NCBI RefSeq assembly: GCF_001586165.1
Contig: NZ_CP014608.1
Span: 2,666,001 to 2,730,000 of the forward strand
Direction: 5' to 3'
DNA length: 64,000 nucleotides
DNA from: Obesumbacterium proteus
GTDB taxonomy: Bacteria; Pseudomonadota; Gammaproteobacteria; Enterobacterales; Enterobacteriaceae
Positions 17,388-26,628 of the stretch are shown here, piece after piece. Position 1 is the stretch's first letter; each line of letters starts with the position of its first letter. A model generated the notes under the pieces. That model did no database searches, was not told the DNA's origin, and saw nothing but the letters and a program-made list of their open reading frames with translations. A program made the position numbers and the translations under genes.

Positions 17388-17433
17388 GGGAGATAACTCT
17401 CGTTGGATTTCACTCAGCGACTTTCACAAATGC

Positions 17434-19131
17434 TTAGAATGACGTTCGCTTGTAGATACGGTACTGAGGCTGCCAGAAGTTATTGTCGATCGCTTGTAAT
17501 AACGCTTCGTCAGAGGTCAACACGGCCACGCCTTGTAGCTGTGCTTCTTTGGCTACTTGGAATGCAATGGAACGCGATACCTGTTGGATATCTTTAATAT
17601 CAGGTAGCAGCGCGCCTGTACCTTGCTGTGCCAGCGGTGAGCAGTCGGCTAAGGCGCGACTCGCGGACATGAGCATGCCGTCGGTGACGCGTTTTGCTCC
17701 TGAGGCCAGAACACCGAGCCCAATACCTGGGAAGATGTATGAGTTATTACATTGCGCGATCGGGAAGATCTGATCTTTATAGCTTACCGGCCCGAACGGA
17801 CTGCCGGTAGCGACCAACGCCGCGCCATCGGTCCAGTTAATAATGTCTTCTGGACGTGCTTCAACGCGTGACGTTGGGTTCGACAATGGCATAACGATTG
17901 GGCGCGCGCAGTGGCTGTGCATTTCGCGAATGATTTCTTCGGTAAACAAGCCTGGCTGACCCGAAACGCCGATGAGAACGGTAGGTTTCGCGTTACGCAC
18001 CACTTCCATCAGTGAAATTGCATCGCTTTCTACTTTCCAGTTTGCTAGTGATGTGCTTTTTTGCACCAGCTTGCTTTGGAACTCGAGCAGGTTTGGCAGT
18101 TTGTCTGTGAGCAAGCCAAAGCGATCGACCATAAAGACGCGCTGGCGTGCTTCTTCATCGCTCAGGCCTTCAGATTTCATCTGGGCAATGATTTGTTCGG
18201 CGATACCACAACCGGCAGAACCTGCGCCTAAGAACGTAATCGTTTGATCGCGCAGCTGGCTTCCGGCCGCACGGCTGGCGGCAATCAGACTACCCAGCGT
18301 AACGGCCGCGGTGCCTTGAATATCATCGTTGAAACAGCACAGCTCATCACGATAACGGTTAAGCAGCGGGGTGGCGTTTTTCTGGGCGAAATCTTCAAAC
18401 TGCAATAGCACATTTGGCCAGCGGCGTTTCACGGCCTGAATGAACTCGTCAACGAAGGCATAATATTCATCACCGGAAATGCGTGGGTGACGCCATCCCA
18501 TATACAGCGGATCGTTCAAGCGCTGTGGATTATTGGTGCCCACATCTAACACCACCGGCAGCGTATAGGCCGGGCTGATGCCGCCGCAGGCTGTGTACAG
18601 TGATAACTTACCGATAGGTATCCCCATGCCGCCGATGCCCTGATCGCCTAGACCCAAGATGCGTTCACCGTCGGTCACGACGATAACTTTTACGTTTTGC
18701 TTGGTGGCGTTTTGCAGCATGTCGTCGATGCGGTCGCGGTTCGGATAGGAGATGAACAGGCCACGGGCGCGACGGTAAATATCAGAGAAATGCTCACAGG
18801 CTTCGCCGACCGTCGGGGTGTAAATGATTGGCATCATTTCACTCAGATGGGCATCGAGCATGCGATAGAACAGGGTTTCGTTGGTATCTTGGATATTGCG
18901 CAGGTAAATATGTTTATCGTTATCGGTTTTGAAATCCAGATACTGGCGGTAGGCGCGCTCGGTTTGTTCTTCAATCGTTTCAACGGCTTCAGGCAGCAGG
19001 CCGTGTAGGTTGAAGTTGCTGCGTTCTTCTTCGCTAAAGGCGCTGCCTTTATTTAGCAGGGGGAATTCCAGCAGGATCGGGCCTGCGTAGGGGATGTACA
19101 ACGGACGTTTACTTTCGTATTCCAGTTCCAT
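17434..19131 (-). CDS. maeA: NAD-dependent malic enzyme
   Basis: Oxidatively decarboxylates malate to pyruvate with NAD; a cytosolic anaplerotic/gluconeogenic enzyme. Starting at the ATG at 19131 the protein is 565 residues, exactly the E. coli length; a GTG three codons upstream has no separate ribosome binding site. Visible blocks are LYIPYAGPILLEFPLLNKG, the malate-binding IYTPTVGEAC, VVTDGERILGLGDQG, the metal-binding FEDFAQKNA, the FNDDIQGTAAV loop, the nucleotide-binding FLGAGSAGCGIAE and IFPGIGLG. It is a single-gene unit with its own terminator and an ERIC element just upstream of the start. Confidence 0.97.
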   Translation of the reverse strand: MELEYESKRPLYIPYAGPILLEFPLLNKGSAFSEEERSNFNLHGLLPEAVETIEEQTERAYRQYLDFKTDNDKHIYLRNIQDTNETLFYRMLDAHLSEMMPIIYTPTVGEACEHFSDIYRRARGLFISYPNRDRIDDMLQNATKQNVKVIVVTDGERILGLGDQGIGGMGIPIGKLSLYTACGGISPAYTLPVVLDVGTNNPQRLNDPLYMGWRHPRISGDEYYAFVDEFIQAVKRRWPNVLLQFEDFAQKNATPLLNRYRDELCCFNDDIQGTAAVTLGSLIAASRAAGSQLRDQTITFLGAGSAGCGIAEQIIAQMKSEGLSDEEARQRVFMVDRFGLLTDKLPNLLEFQSKLVQKSTSLANWKVESDAISLMEVVRNAKPTVLIGVSGQPGLFTEEIIREMHSHCARPIVMPLSNPTSRVEARPEDIINWTDGAALVATGSPFGPVSYKDQIFPIAQCNNSYIFPGIGLGVLASGAKRVTDGMLMSASRALADCSPLAQQGTGALLPDIKDIQQVSRSIAFQVAKEAQLQGVAVLTSDEALLQAIDNNFWQPQYRIYKRTSF

Positions 19132-19156
19132 GGGTAGCACTCTTTATGTCGGGCGG

Positions 19157-19283
19157 TATACCCATCATACTTCAAGCTGCATTTTTGTTGGCTGTGCTCA
19201 CTCACCCGAATCACTTACTTGGGTAAGCTCATCGGGGTTCGCTCACTTGCCGCCTCAATGCAACTCGAATTATTTTGGGTATA
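19157..19283. repeat. ERIC element, full length (127 bp)
   Basis: Bounded by TATACCC and GGGTATA, exactly 127 bases, with the ERIC core (CACTTACTTGGGTAAGCTCATCGGGG region at 19211-19236) and ends CATACTTCAAGCTGC and GCAACTCGAATTATTTT. It lies 25 bases upstream of maeA and so in or near its promoter. Confidence 0.93.
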
Positions 19284-19468
19284 GTAATCAGATTATCAGA
19301 GATTTTAATGCGTCATCCCAGCGATCCTAAGAGATACTAATAAGTTGTTCAATGCTTGTTATAGAAAGATGACATTTAGCAGGGAAAGTGCGAGCTAAGT
19401 AACACTTTTTTACAGGATTTGGCGAGGAATGGGAGCGCAGAGCCGAATGACCCTGCGTTAAAAACAGC

Positions 19469-20353
19469 TTAAATCTGAACCTGTTCTACCTGAGTGCAGC
19501 CTAACGCATGCAGCGTTGCTTGGGTTGCATCCCATTGAGAGAACACGGCGTCTTCTGTTTCAACCAAGACAGCACGGCGAGTACGCAGCACATCTTTGCC
19601 TGAAACGTTCATCAGAATCAGCGCAGCCTGTAACGGCGGCAAGCTTGGGTTAAAGGCCGCATTTTCAGCATAGCGTCCGCTATAAACACTACCGTCCTCG
19701 GCTTCCAGCGCCACGCCGCTATAGGCATGGCTGTAAGGCGCATGGCTGCGGTTGGCAGCGTCTAACGCTGCTAATGTTAATTCGTCCGCATTAGCCAAGC
19801 TGAGGTTATGGTTTTCTTCATCCATCAGCAGGGTTTTGATTTCAAGATCGCGTGGGCCAAAGGCGTCAGGCAGATAATCACCCAGCGTGGCGGCTTGACG
19901 TCCTGGTAAGTTAATCGCCAGTTTGATGCCGGTATTCAGCTCATTCATAAACTGTCGGCAGTGGCCACAGGGGGTGTAGTTAACCGTGATGGAAGTCAGT
20001 GCTTTTTCGCCGCGCAGCCATGCGTGTGTTACCGCGCACTGTTCTGCGTGGATGGTTTGCTGCATCGGCGCGCCCAGAAACTCCATGTTGGCACCGAAGT
20101 ACAGGTTGCCGCTAACACCGCGCGCAACGGCACCAACGTAAAATTTGGAGATGGGTGCCAGTGAGCATGCGGCGGCCATAGGAAGCAGGGCAAATGCTAA
20201 TTCGCGGTCGCTCATGCCGGTAGCCTGTTTCAGACTTTCGACTTGAGAAGCGGTAATCACCGCGTGGAAATCAGCATCATTGAGAATCGGTGAGAGCGCC
20301 GCCTGCAAAGCGGCTGGCAGTTGGCTGAATGCCGCGTCGTATCGTGCGTGCAT
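19469..20353 (-). CDS. cdd: Cytidine deaminase
   Basis: Deaminates cytidine and deoxycytidine to uridine forms in pyrimidine salvage; a cytosolic homodimer with zinc. The 294 residues match the E. coli two-domain form: the catalytic N-terminal domain has TIHAEQCAV (zinc His and catalytic Glu) and NYTPCGHCRQF (zinc Cys pair); the C-terminal domain is the catalytically silent copy (RYAENAAFNPSLPPLQ). The start at 20353 gives the family N-terminus MHARYDAAFSQLP. Two CRP-like sites spaced 50 bases apart lie upstream, the CytR-CRP arrangement known for E. coli cdd. Gene order cdd-yohK-yohJ is as in E. coli. Confidence 0.96.
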   Translation of the reverse strand: MHARYDAAFSQLPAALQAALSPILNDADFHAVITASQVESLKQATGMSDRELAFALLPMAAACSLAPISKFYVGAVARGVSGNLYFGANMEFLGAPMQQTIHAEQCAVTHAWLRGEKALTSITVNYTPCGHCRQFMNELNTGIKLAINLPGRQAATLGDYLPDAFGPRDLEIKTLLMDEENHNLSLANADELTLAALDAANRSHAPYSHAYSGVALEAEDGSVYSGRYAENAAFNPSLPPLQAALILMNVSGKDVLRTRRAVLVETEDAVFSQWDATQATLHALGCTQVEQVQI

Positions 20354-20411
20354 GGGGGAGCCTCTTAGTTAGTTACGGGGGAGTATTCTAGGCAACCGAT
20401 TGGCTTTATTA

Positions 20412-20427
20412 TGTGACTATTATCACT
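20412..20427. promoter_or_regulatory. CRP site proximal to cdd
   Basis: TGTGA-CTATTA-TCACT, one mismatch from consensus. The first of a pair with 50-base spacing upstream of cdd; CytR is expected to bind between such sites. Confidence 0.75.
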
Positions 20428-20461
20428 ATTTTGATGTAATCAATGTAACAAATGAAAGAAG

Positions 20462-20477
20462 TGTGAGATGTATCGCG
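20462..20477. promoter_or_regulatory. Second CRP-like site upstream of cdd
   Basis: TGTGA-GATGTA-TCGCG has one perfect and one weak half. Its exact 50-base offset from the proximal site supports a CytR/CRP promoter. Confidence 0.55.
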
Positions 20478-20500
20478 GGTATTTGTGACTTTTGTTTCTT

Positions 20501-20527
20501 TCTGTCTCCCCGATGAGGGGAGACAGA
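20501..20527. other. Strong stem-loop after yohK
   Basis: Perfect 11-base stem TCTGTCTCCCC / GGGGAGACAGA with GATGA loop, 9 bases past the yohK stop. No T-run follows on either strand, so it is an mRNA-end protector or a weak terminator. Confidence 0.7.
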
Positions 20528-20535
20528 AGGCAGGC

Positions 20536-21228
20536 TTAGCTAAATAAGTGCAACAACACTGGGAAGAGGAATGGCGCGAGCAGCGAAGTGATAATCCCGC
20601 AGATAACCAGAGCCAATGAGCTGAATGCACCTTCCTGAAAGTCCATCTCAGCGCAGCGTGCGGTGCCAAGGGCATGCGAGGCGGTGCCCATCGCCAAACC
20701 GCGCGAGGCCTTGGTACTAATTTTCATCAAGTTCAAAAGAGTATGGCCAAATACAGCCCCCAAAATCCCAACGAAAATAACGCATACCGCACTGATGGCA
20801 GGAATACCACCAATCGACTGTGCAACGGCCATCGCAATCGGTGTGGTCACAGATTTCGGCATCACCGAAGCGGCGATTTCTGGCGACGCGCCCATCCACA
20901 GCGCAATCGCGGTACCTGAAATCATGGCAGTGGCGCTACCGATAAAACAGATAGTGATAATGGATTTCCAGCGTGCTCGGATCTGGTGGATCTGTTCATA
21001 CAGTGGAAATGCCAATGCGACCACGGCGGGTTGTAGCAAACTGTTCAGCGTTGAACTGCCCGCAAAATAATGCTCGTAAGGAATTTTGAGCAGCAGTAGC
21101 AAAGGAATAATAATTACCATTGATACAAGCAACGGATTCAATAACGGCATATTTAGCTTTTGGGCAATACGGCGAGCCCCAAAAAAGACTAACAGCGTGA
21201 GTGGTAACGACCACCAAATATAAGCCAT
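20536..21228 (-). CDS. yohK: LrgB-family inner-membrane protein YohK
   Basis: LrgB/CidB-family membrane protein of 230 residues with about six to seven hydrophobic segments. Family landmarks are NPLLVSMVIIIPLL, LQPAVVALAFPLYEQ, MPKSVTTPIAMAVAQSIGG and SRGLAMGTASHALGTARC. In bacteria LrgA/LrgB pairs are linked to murein hydrolase control and to pyruvate or glycolate transport; which applies to YohJK is not settled. The start ATG overlaps the stop of yohJ by one base (TAATG), so the two are translationally coupled. Confidence 0.94.
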   Translation of the reverse strand: MAYIWWSLPLTLLVFFGARRIAQKLNMPLLNPLLVSMVIIIPLLLLLKIPYEHYFAGSSTLNSLLQPAVVALAFPLYEQIHQIRARWKSIITICFIGSATAMISGTAIALWMGASPEIAASVMPKSVTTPIAMAVAQSIGGIPAISAVCVIFVGILGAVFGHTLLNLMKISTKASRGLAMGTASHALGTARCAEMDFQEGAFSSLALVICGIITSLLAPFLFPVLLHLFS

Positions 21229-21635
21229 TATTTTTTCTCCTCGCTGCCGTCGGTAGCTTCACCGATGATGCGTTCGCGGTGCACCATGTGGGAGCTATAA
21301 GCAACGACAACCATAATAATCAAAGTACTAATGAGGCACGATACGACGATAGGACCAAACTGCTTGGTCAGCACGTCGTAGTACTGCATCACGCCAACGC
21401 CGATCGGGACGAACAACAGCGCCATATAGCGGATTAAAATATTACAACCAGGCTTTACCCATTTTGCTGGCATGATTTGTGATGCCAGCAGGGCAAATAA
21501 GATCAGCATGCCAATAATGCTGCCTGGAATTGTGATTGGCAGCAGCGTTGAGATGGCATTCCCTGCAAACAAACACAGGTAAATTAATATGAAAGCTCTC
21601 AAATACTGCCAGCAAACTGAAAATGCTTTTGACAT
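21228..21635 (-). CDS. yohJ: LrgA-family inner-membrane protein YohJ
   Basis: Small holin-like membrane protein, 135 residues with about four hydrophobic segments, partner of YohK. Conserved segments are WQYLRAFILIYLCLFAGN, LLPITIPGSIIGMLILF and IRYMALLFVPIGVGVMQYYD. I use the ATG at 21635, which gives the E. coli N-terminus MSKAF...WQYLR with AGG nine bases upstream; the ORF is open 13 codons further but without support. First gene of the yohJ-yohK operon. Confidence 0.93.
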   Translation of the reverse strand: MSKAFSVCWQYLRAFILIYLCLFAGNAISTLLPITIPGSIIGMLILFALLASQIMPAKWVKPGCNILIRYMALLFVPIGVGVMQYYDVLTKQFGPIVVSCLISTLIIMVVVAYSSHMVHRERIIGEATDGSEEKK

Positions 21636-21763
21636 CAGTGAATACCTAAGAAAGAAAACGCATTCATCATACAATTAAATTCAGAAATGTGCTACTGATC
21701 ACATCATGAAAACAAGTTATCGCAATTATGCCGTTTGTGAAGGTTTTCAGTCAGGTTCCTGTA

Positions 21764-22984
21764 TCAAAGAATATCTTCTGCGGCGTGGCTGGCTGCGCCC
21801 GAAAGACGATAGCCATACCAGAAAAATGCCAACCCAAGAAGTGACGCACCTACTAGTACATAGAAAAGCGTAGTCGGTGGCGCGAAAGACAGCAAAAAGC
21901 CGCACAGTATAGGATTCACCGCACCCCCTAAGTTGCCCAAATTTTGCACCCCGTAGTAACTGCCTTTCAAATGAGGGGGCGCAATAAAATCGATAAACAA
22001 GTATTCAACCGGTATCACGATTACTTCACCGAGGGTGAAGATCGCCATTGCGACCATCCAGAAAGGAATGGAGCGTTCGGCCAACGCAAAGCCGATCAGT
22101 CCTAGACAGAAAAATAGGGTGCCAAGTATCAGCCATCGCAATAGATTTTCTTTCTTCATGTTGCGGCTGAGCAAATACTGCAAGCCAATGACGACGGTTG
22201 CGTTCACCGTCATCACCGAACCGATCACCTGATAAGCAAACTGCGCATTGCTGACGGTGATTAAATATTGAGATAAGTAGCCGGTAAACTGCCCTGCAAC
22301 CACTGCGCCCATGGTGCTGCCGAGCGTGAAAAAAATTAGCCGACGGTCGTGGCTTAAGACTTTAAAAGTGGCACGGAAGCTGAGTCGTTGTTCAGTAAAT
22401 ACTTCACCGTTCGCTGGTGGTAGCCCGTAGCCGTCTAAGCGTAGCCAAAGAGTAACCCCAACGAGAAAGGCGAGTAGGCCAGAGAGGAAAAACGGCAGCA
22501 TGGGATAGAACGACGCCGCGAAAACGCCGAGCGCTGGCCCCACGGCCCAGCCAACGTTCACCAAGGTATAATTCATCGAAAAGCCGCGAATGCGTTCACT
22601 TACCGGTAGCCATTCGGCAAAGCAGGCTTTAATAGCAATGCTAAAAATTGAATAGGCGGCGTGCAACAGCGCCAACACGGGCACCATCCAGAGCACGTCG
22701 TTAAGCCATGGCATAATGCAAAACGTGAGAGCAAATAGAGCAATGCTGATAATCATTAAGCGATGTTTATCAAACTTATCAACCAGATAGCCACCATAAA
22801 AGCTGGCGATAATACCAAGTGCAAGACTGACGCCTAAGACCAGCCCCACGCCCTCAGGCTCAAGACGGTAGTGCTCGGTCATATAGATGGTAATAAAAGG
22901 CAGTGTAATAGCGCGCCCTATGGTTAATATGAGCGACGACATTAACAGCAGGGTAATTAGTGGTGGGAATCCTTTCAACCTCAT
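21764..22984 (-). CDS. MFS exporter, YdeE-like
   Basis: Inner-membrane major facilitator protein of 406 residues with twelve predicted helices. It resembles E. coli YdeE, a dipeptide exporter, in the start LLLMSSLILTIGRAITLPFITIYM, the inter-helix DKFDKHRLM, FSMNYTLVNVGWAVGPALG and the IDFIAPPHLKGSYYGVQNLG block. The ATG at 22984 aligns with the YdeE start; an upstream in-frame TTG has no ribosome binding site. It stands alone between yohJ and an AT-rich stretch. The substrate is not shown by the sequence. Confidence 0.82.
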   Translation of the reverse strand: MRLKGFPPLITLLLMSSLILTIGRAITLPFITIYMTEHYRLEPEGVGLVLGVSLALGIIASFYGGYLVDKFDKHRLMIISIALFALTFCIMPWLNDVLWMVPVLALLHAAYSIFSIAIKACFAEWLPVSERIRGFSMNYTLVNVGWAVGPALGVFAASFYPMLPFFLSGLLAFLVGVTLWLRLDGYGLPPANGEVFTEQRLSFRATFKVLSHDRRLIFFTLGSTMGAVVAGQFTGYLSQYLITVSNAQFAYQVIGSVMTVNATVVIGLQYLLSRNMKKENLLRWLILGTLFFCLGLIGFALAERSIPFWMVAMAIFTLGEVIVIPVEYLFIDFIAPPHLKGSYYGVQNLGNLGGAVNPILCGFLLSFAPPTTLFYVLVGASLLGLAFFWYGYRLSGAASHAAEDIL

Positions 22985-23226
22985 ATATTGATATCTTATT
23001 GTGTGCGGTTTGTGCAGGGGCAAGGGGATACGATAGCAACGAGTGTATTAGAAAAAACGGAGACGGCTAGTCTAAACAATAAATTCAGTAAGTTATTTAT
23101 AATTTATGACTTCTTTAGCGATCAATGACTGCTACGAATCAGAAATCGTAAAGAAAATACTGAAGGGGAAAATAAGCGTTTTTAAGAAATGCAATGGCAA
23201 TCCATTACCATTGTTTTCTGTATGGC

Positions 23227-23490
23227 TTATGGGTGCTCGGCAACGAGCCTGGCTTTTTCAGACCATTCGTGGAGCTGTTTGGTGTAGATGAATTTTATGG
23301 ATGGGAAGGGCTCTAATGGGCTGTTTACTGCGATGTAGACCAAACATGGATAGCTTTCTGGTTGAGATTTATTAGCAAAATCAAATAATTCAATTTCATC
23401 GACTAAAGGATCTGAATTAGCGTCGAAGTCATATAGAAAAGAGCTAACAATCCATTTGTAATATTCATCATAATTATATATTAACTGCAT
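23227..23490 (-). CDS. Small acidic protein of unknown function
   Basis: An 87-residue ORF that I do not recognise. It is real by its start: the ATG at 23490 follows GAGAGGA at ideal distance. The protein is soluble, rich in Asp, Glu, Tyr and Phe (YNYDEYYKWIVSSFLYDFD, DEIELFDFANK), without signal peptide or membrane helix. Acidic, aromatic small proteins of this type are sometimes immunity or inhibitor proteins, but no toxin gene is next to it. It is flanked by AT-rich DNA on both sides, consistent with a transferred or leftover gene. Confidence 0.6.
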   Translation of the reverse strand: MQLIYNYDEYYKWIVSSFLYDFDANSDPLVDEIELFDFANKSQPESYPCLVYIAVNSPLEPFPSIKFIYTKQLHEWSEKARLVAEHP

Positions 23491-23705
23491 AATATTCCTC
23501 TCTTTTAAATATATAAATGCAGGTTTATATTTTGTTTTTTTAAGCGCTCAAATACCAGATATATTTTCATTATTTTTGTTTTAATGGTGTCAGGTTGTAA
23601 TAAGCGTGTTTAAAGAAACAGATGAAATGAATGTTAAAGAAAATTCTGAAAAATAGAATCAGTGTTTTTGGGAGTATTCAGATGATGAAAATAAGTTTAA
23701 TGGGA

Positions 23706-23736
23706 AAATACAAGAGCCTATAAGACTCTTGTATTT
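23706..23736. terminator. Terminator of puuB
   Basis: AAATACAAGAG / CTCTTGTATTT, 11-base stem with a 9-base loop, 19 bases beyond the puuB stop; can act on both strands. Confidence 0.75.
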
Positions 23737-23754
23737 GTGTGGGTAATGAAATAA

Positions 23755-25035
23755 TTACACGCCTAATCGATCGCGAATTGTATAATATGCGGCACCGATG
23801 GCGGTAAATGGAATCTGTAAATTTCGTCCACCAAAGAAAGGAAGGTGAGGAAGCTTGGCAAAGGCATCAAAACGCTCAGCATCACCACGCAGCACTTCTG
23901 AAATCAGCTTCCCGGCCAGATGGGTACAGGTAACACCATGTCCACTGTAGCCCTGCATGTAGTAAATATTATTCTCCAGTCGACCAAACTGAGGCATGCG
24001 CGACAGGGTCAGCAAGAAGTTGCCTGTCCAACGATAATCAATTTTCACGCCTTTCAATTGTGGGAAAGTTTTCAACAGTTTTGGCACGATGAGATTATCA
24101 ATATCGTCTGGGTCACGTGCACCGTAAACCACGCCGCCGCCATACAGCAAACGGTTATCGCCGGTGACACGGTAGTAATCTAAAAGATAGTTACAATCTT
24201 CCACGCAGTAATCTTTCGGAATTAATGAAGCAGCGACGTCGGCTTGCAGAGGCTCAGTGGTTACGATTTGAGTACCACACGGCATGCTGCGACGCGCTAA
24301 CTCCGGTTCAACTTTATTTCCCAGATAGGCGTTGCCCGCCACGATAACGTATTTTGCCTGCACTTGACCCTTTTCAGTGATCACCGTGGCAGGTGTGCCG
24401 TGCTTAATTTTGACGACCGGAGATTGCTCGAAGATCCGCCCACCTTGCATGCGGATCGCCTCTGCCTCACCTAGCGCTAAATTAAGAGGATGAATATGGC
24501 CACCGCTGTGATCCAATAATCCGCCTACGTAGCGATCGGAGGCGATCTCTTCACGCACGCGGTCTGAATCTAAAAGCTCAAGCTGAGTATTGCCATAGCG
24601 TTCCCAGTGAGCTTTTTGTTCGATGAGCGTGTGGTATTGCTTGTTGTTGAGCGCAACGAAAATGCCGCCAGGTTTGTAATCACAGTCGATGGCGTAACGT
24701 TTGATGCGCTGGCGAATAATTTCCGCGCCTTCAAACATCATGCTGCCCAGCATTTTGGCGGTGTCCATGCCGTAGCGCTGTTCAATCACGTCAATATCGC
24801 GGCTGTAGGAGTTGACCAGCTGGCCACCGTTACGACCGCTGGCGCCAAAGCCAATGCGCGCTGATTCTAATAAAACGACGTCATATCCCGCTTCAACCAA
24901 ATGCAGCGCAGAAGAAAGACCGGTATAACCACCGCCGACGATACACACGTCACATTGGACGGATTCGGTCAGCTGTGGATAGGGCGCGTGTGGATTCGCG
25001 CTGGCGGCATAATAGCTATTTACATGTTCAGTCAT
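23755..25035 (-). CDS. puuB: Gamma-glutamylputrescine oxidase
   Basis: FAD-dependent (DAO fold) oxidase that converts gamma-glutamylputrescine to gamma-glutamyl-gamma-aminobutyraldehyde, releasing ammonia and hydrogen peroxide: step two of the Puu pathway. The 426 residues show the Rossmann motif VCIVGGGYTGLSSALHL (about 30-46), the glycine-rich RIGFGASGRNGGQL and the C-terminal flavin-contact region YMQGYSGHGVTCTHLAGK. The ATG follows GGAG. It lies five bases after puuC in the puuDRCB operon and ends it. Confidence 0.97.
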   Translation of the reverse strand: MTEHVNSYYAASANPHAPYPQLTESVQCDVCIVGGGYTGLSSALHLVEAGYDVVLLESARIGFGASGRNGGQLVNSYSRDIDVIEQRYGMDTAKMLGSMMFEGAEIIRQRIKRYAIDCDYKPGGIFVALNNKQYHTLIEQKAHWERYGNTQLELLDSDRVREEIASDRYVGGLLDHSGGHIHPLNLALGEAEAIRMQGGRIFEQSPVVKIKHGTPATVITEKGQVQAKYVIVAGNAYLGNKVEPELARRSMPCGTQIVTTEPLQADVAASLIPKDYCVEDCNYLLDYYRVTGDNRLLYGGGVVYGARDPDDIDNLIVPKLLKTFPQLKGVKIDYRWTGNFLLTLSRMPQFGRLENNIYYMQGYSGHGVTCTHLAGKLISEVLRGDAERFDAFAKLPHLPFFGGRNLQIPFTAIGAAYYTIRDRLGV

Positions 25036-25040
25036 GATAT

Positions 25041-26537
25041 TTACTCCAGCGAGATCCAGATAGTTTTCAATTCGGTGAATTTTTCCATGGCGTGCAGTGA
25101 TTTATCGCGCCCGTTGCCGCTCTGCTTATAGCCACCAAACGGCACGGTCATATCGCCATCGTTGTAGTTATTGACGAAGACCAAGCCTGCTTTCAGGCGG
25201 CGCGACATGCGATGAGCTTTAGATAAATCACGGGTCCAGATGGCAGCGCCTAGGCCATAATCACTGTCGTTTGCCAGCGTGAGTGCTTCCTGTTCGGTGG
25301 TGAAGGTGGTGACAGCAAGCACTGGGCCAAAGATTTCTTCACGCGCAATGCGCATTGAGTTGCGAACTTCGGTAAAAATGGTGGGGCCGAGATAGCTACC
25401 ATGCTCACCCTGCGGGTGATCGCGACCATCGAGATAGAGGTTCGCCCCTTCAGCCAGTCCTGCCGCGATATATTCATTCACTTTTTCACAATGGTCGGCA
25501 TCGATAAGCGTGCCCATCACGGTTTCAGGATCGAGTGGGTTACCCGGTCTGAACGTCTGAGCCTGTTCGTGCAAAATAGCGAGGAATTCGTCTTTGATAC
25601 TCTCTTCCACCAGCAGACGCGTGCCTGCGATACACACTTGGCCTTGGTTGTAGAAAATACCGGCCGCCGCATTGGCTGCGGCTTTATGCAGATCGGGACA
25701 ATCGGCAAAAATAATGTTGGCGCTTTTGCCGCCGGCTTCGAGCCAAACGCGCTTCATATTGGAATCGCCCGAGTCTTTCAACAACTGTTTGGCGGTGCGC
25801 GTGGATCCGGTAAATGTCAGTACGTCGACGTCAGGATGGCGCGAGAGAGCCTGCCCTGCGCCTTGGCCAAAGCCTGCGATCACACTCAATACGCCGTCTG
25901 GCAATCCCGCCTCTTTGGCTAAACCAGCGATGCGTAAGGCAGTTAACGGGGATTTCTCAGACGGTTTTAAAATAACGCTGTTACCCGCGGCTAAGGCTGG
26001 ACCGAGTTTCCAGCAGGCTAACAGCAGAGGGAAGTTCCAAGGCACGATGGCGGCGACAACGCCAACGGGTTCACGTTCGATTAACGCAAGGGCATCTTGA
26101 GCCGTTGGGGCAATTTCGCCATACACTTTATCAATGGCTTCGGCATACCAACGCAGAGAGCGAATGGCGCCGGGAATATCATCACGTAGGCTGTGGCGAA
26201 TAGGCTTGCCGGTATCTAGTGTTTCCAGCAGCGCCAGCTCCTCGTGATGCTGTTCCATTAAATCAGCCAGCTTCATCAGCGTTGCTTTGCGTTTTGCCGG
26301 AGGGGATTGCGACCAGTCTCCGCGTTCAAAAACTTCGCGCGCAGCGCTAACGGCTTGATTCACATCATGCTCATCTCCCTGAGCGACGCGAACCAGCTCA
26401 CGCTGACCCGCCGGATCTTCCACGGCAAACTGTGCGCCATCGGCGGCCTGCTGATAACGGCCATTAATAAACAGTCGGTTCTCAATCTCTAGGGCGCGAG
26501 CCCGTTGCTGCCAGTACTGCAAATCGTGAAAGTCCAT
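25041..26537 (-). CDS. puuC: Gamma-glutamyl-gamma-aminobutyraldehyde dehydrogenase
   Basis: NAD(P)-dependent aldehyde dehydrogenase that oxidises gamma-glutamyl-gamma-aminobutyraldehyde to gamma-glutamyl-GABA, step three of the Puu pathway. The 498 residues match E. coli PuuC (495). Visible are IVPWNFPLLLACWKLGPALAAGN, the nucleotide loop FTGSTRT, the catalytic Glu in LEAGGKSANI and the catalytic Cys in FYNQGQVCIAGTR. The start has AAGGGG upstream. It is separated from puuR by about 90 bases and from puuB by 5. Confidence 0.96.
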   Translation of the reverse strand: MDFHDLQYWQQRARALEIENRLFINGRYQQAADGAQFAVEDPAGQRELVRVAQGDEHDVNQAVSAAREVFERGDWSQSPPAKRKATLMKLADLMEQHHEELALLETLDTGKPIRHSLRDDIPGAIRSLRWYAEAIDKVYGEIAPTAQDALALIEREPVGVVAAIVPWNFPLLLACWKLGPALAAGNSVILKPSEKSPLTALRIAGLAKEAGLPDGVLSVIAGFGQGAGQALSRHPDVDVLTFTGSTRTAKQLLKDSGDSNMKRVWLEAGGKSANIIFADCPDLHKAAANAAAGIFYNQGQVCIAGTRLLVEESIKDEFLAILHEQAQTFRPGNPLDPETVMGTLIDADHCEKVNEYIAAGLAEGANLYLDGRDHPQGEHGSYLGPTIFTEVRNSMRIAREEIFGPVLAVTTFTTEQEALTLANDSDYGLGAAIWTRDLSKAHRMSRRLKAGLVFVNNYNDGDMTVPFGGYKQSGNGRDKSLHAMEKFTELKTIWISLE

Positions 26538-26628
26538 GCGTTCCCCTTAATTCCCTTCGACATGGCATTGCAGAGCGTGAACGGCAATGCCAACGGCGTC
26601 GGGTTTTATCTATATCTCGACATAGGCG

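Noticed and set aside
23106..23291. 61-codon plus-strand frame opposite the 87-residue gene
   Set aside because: No ribosome binding site and overlaps the 3' end of the better supported minus-strand gene.
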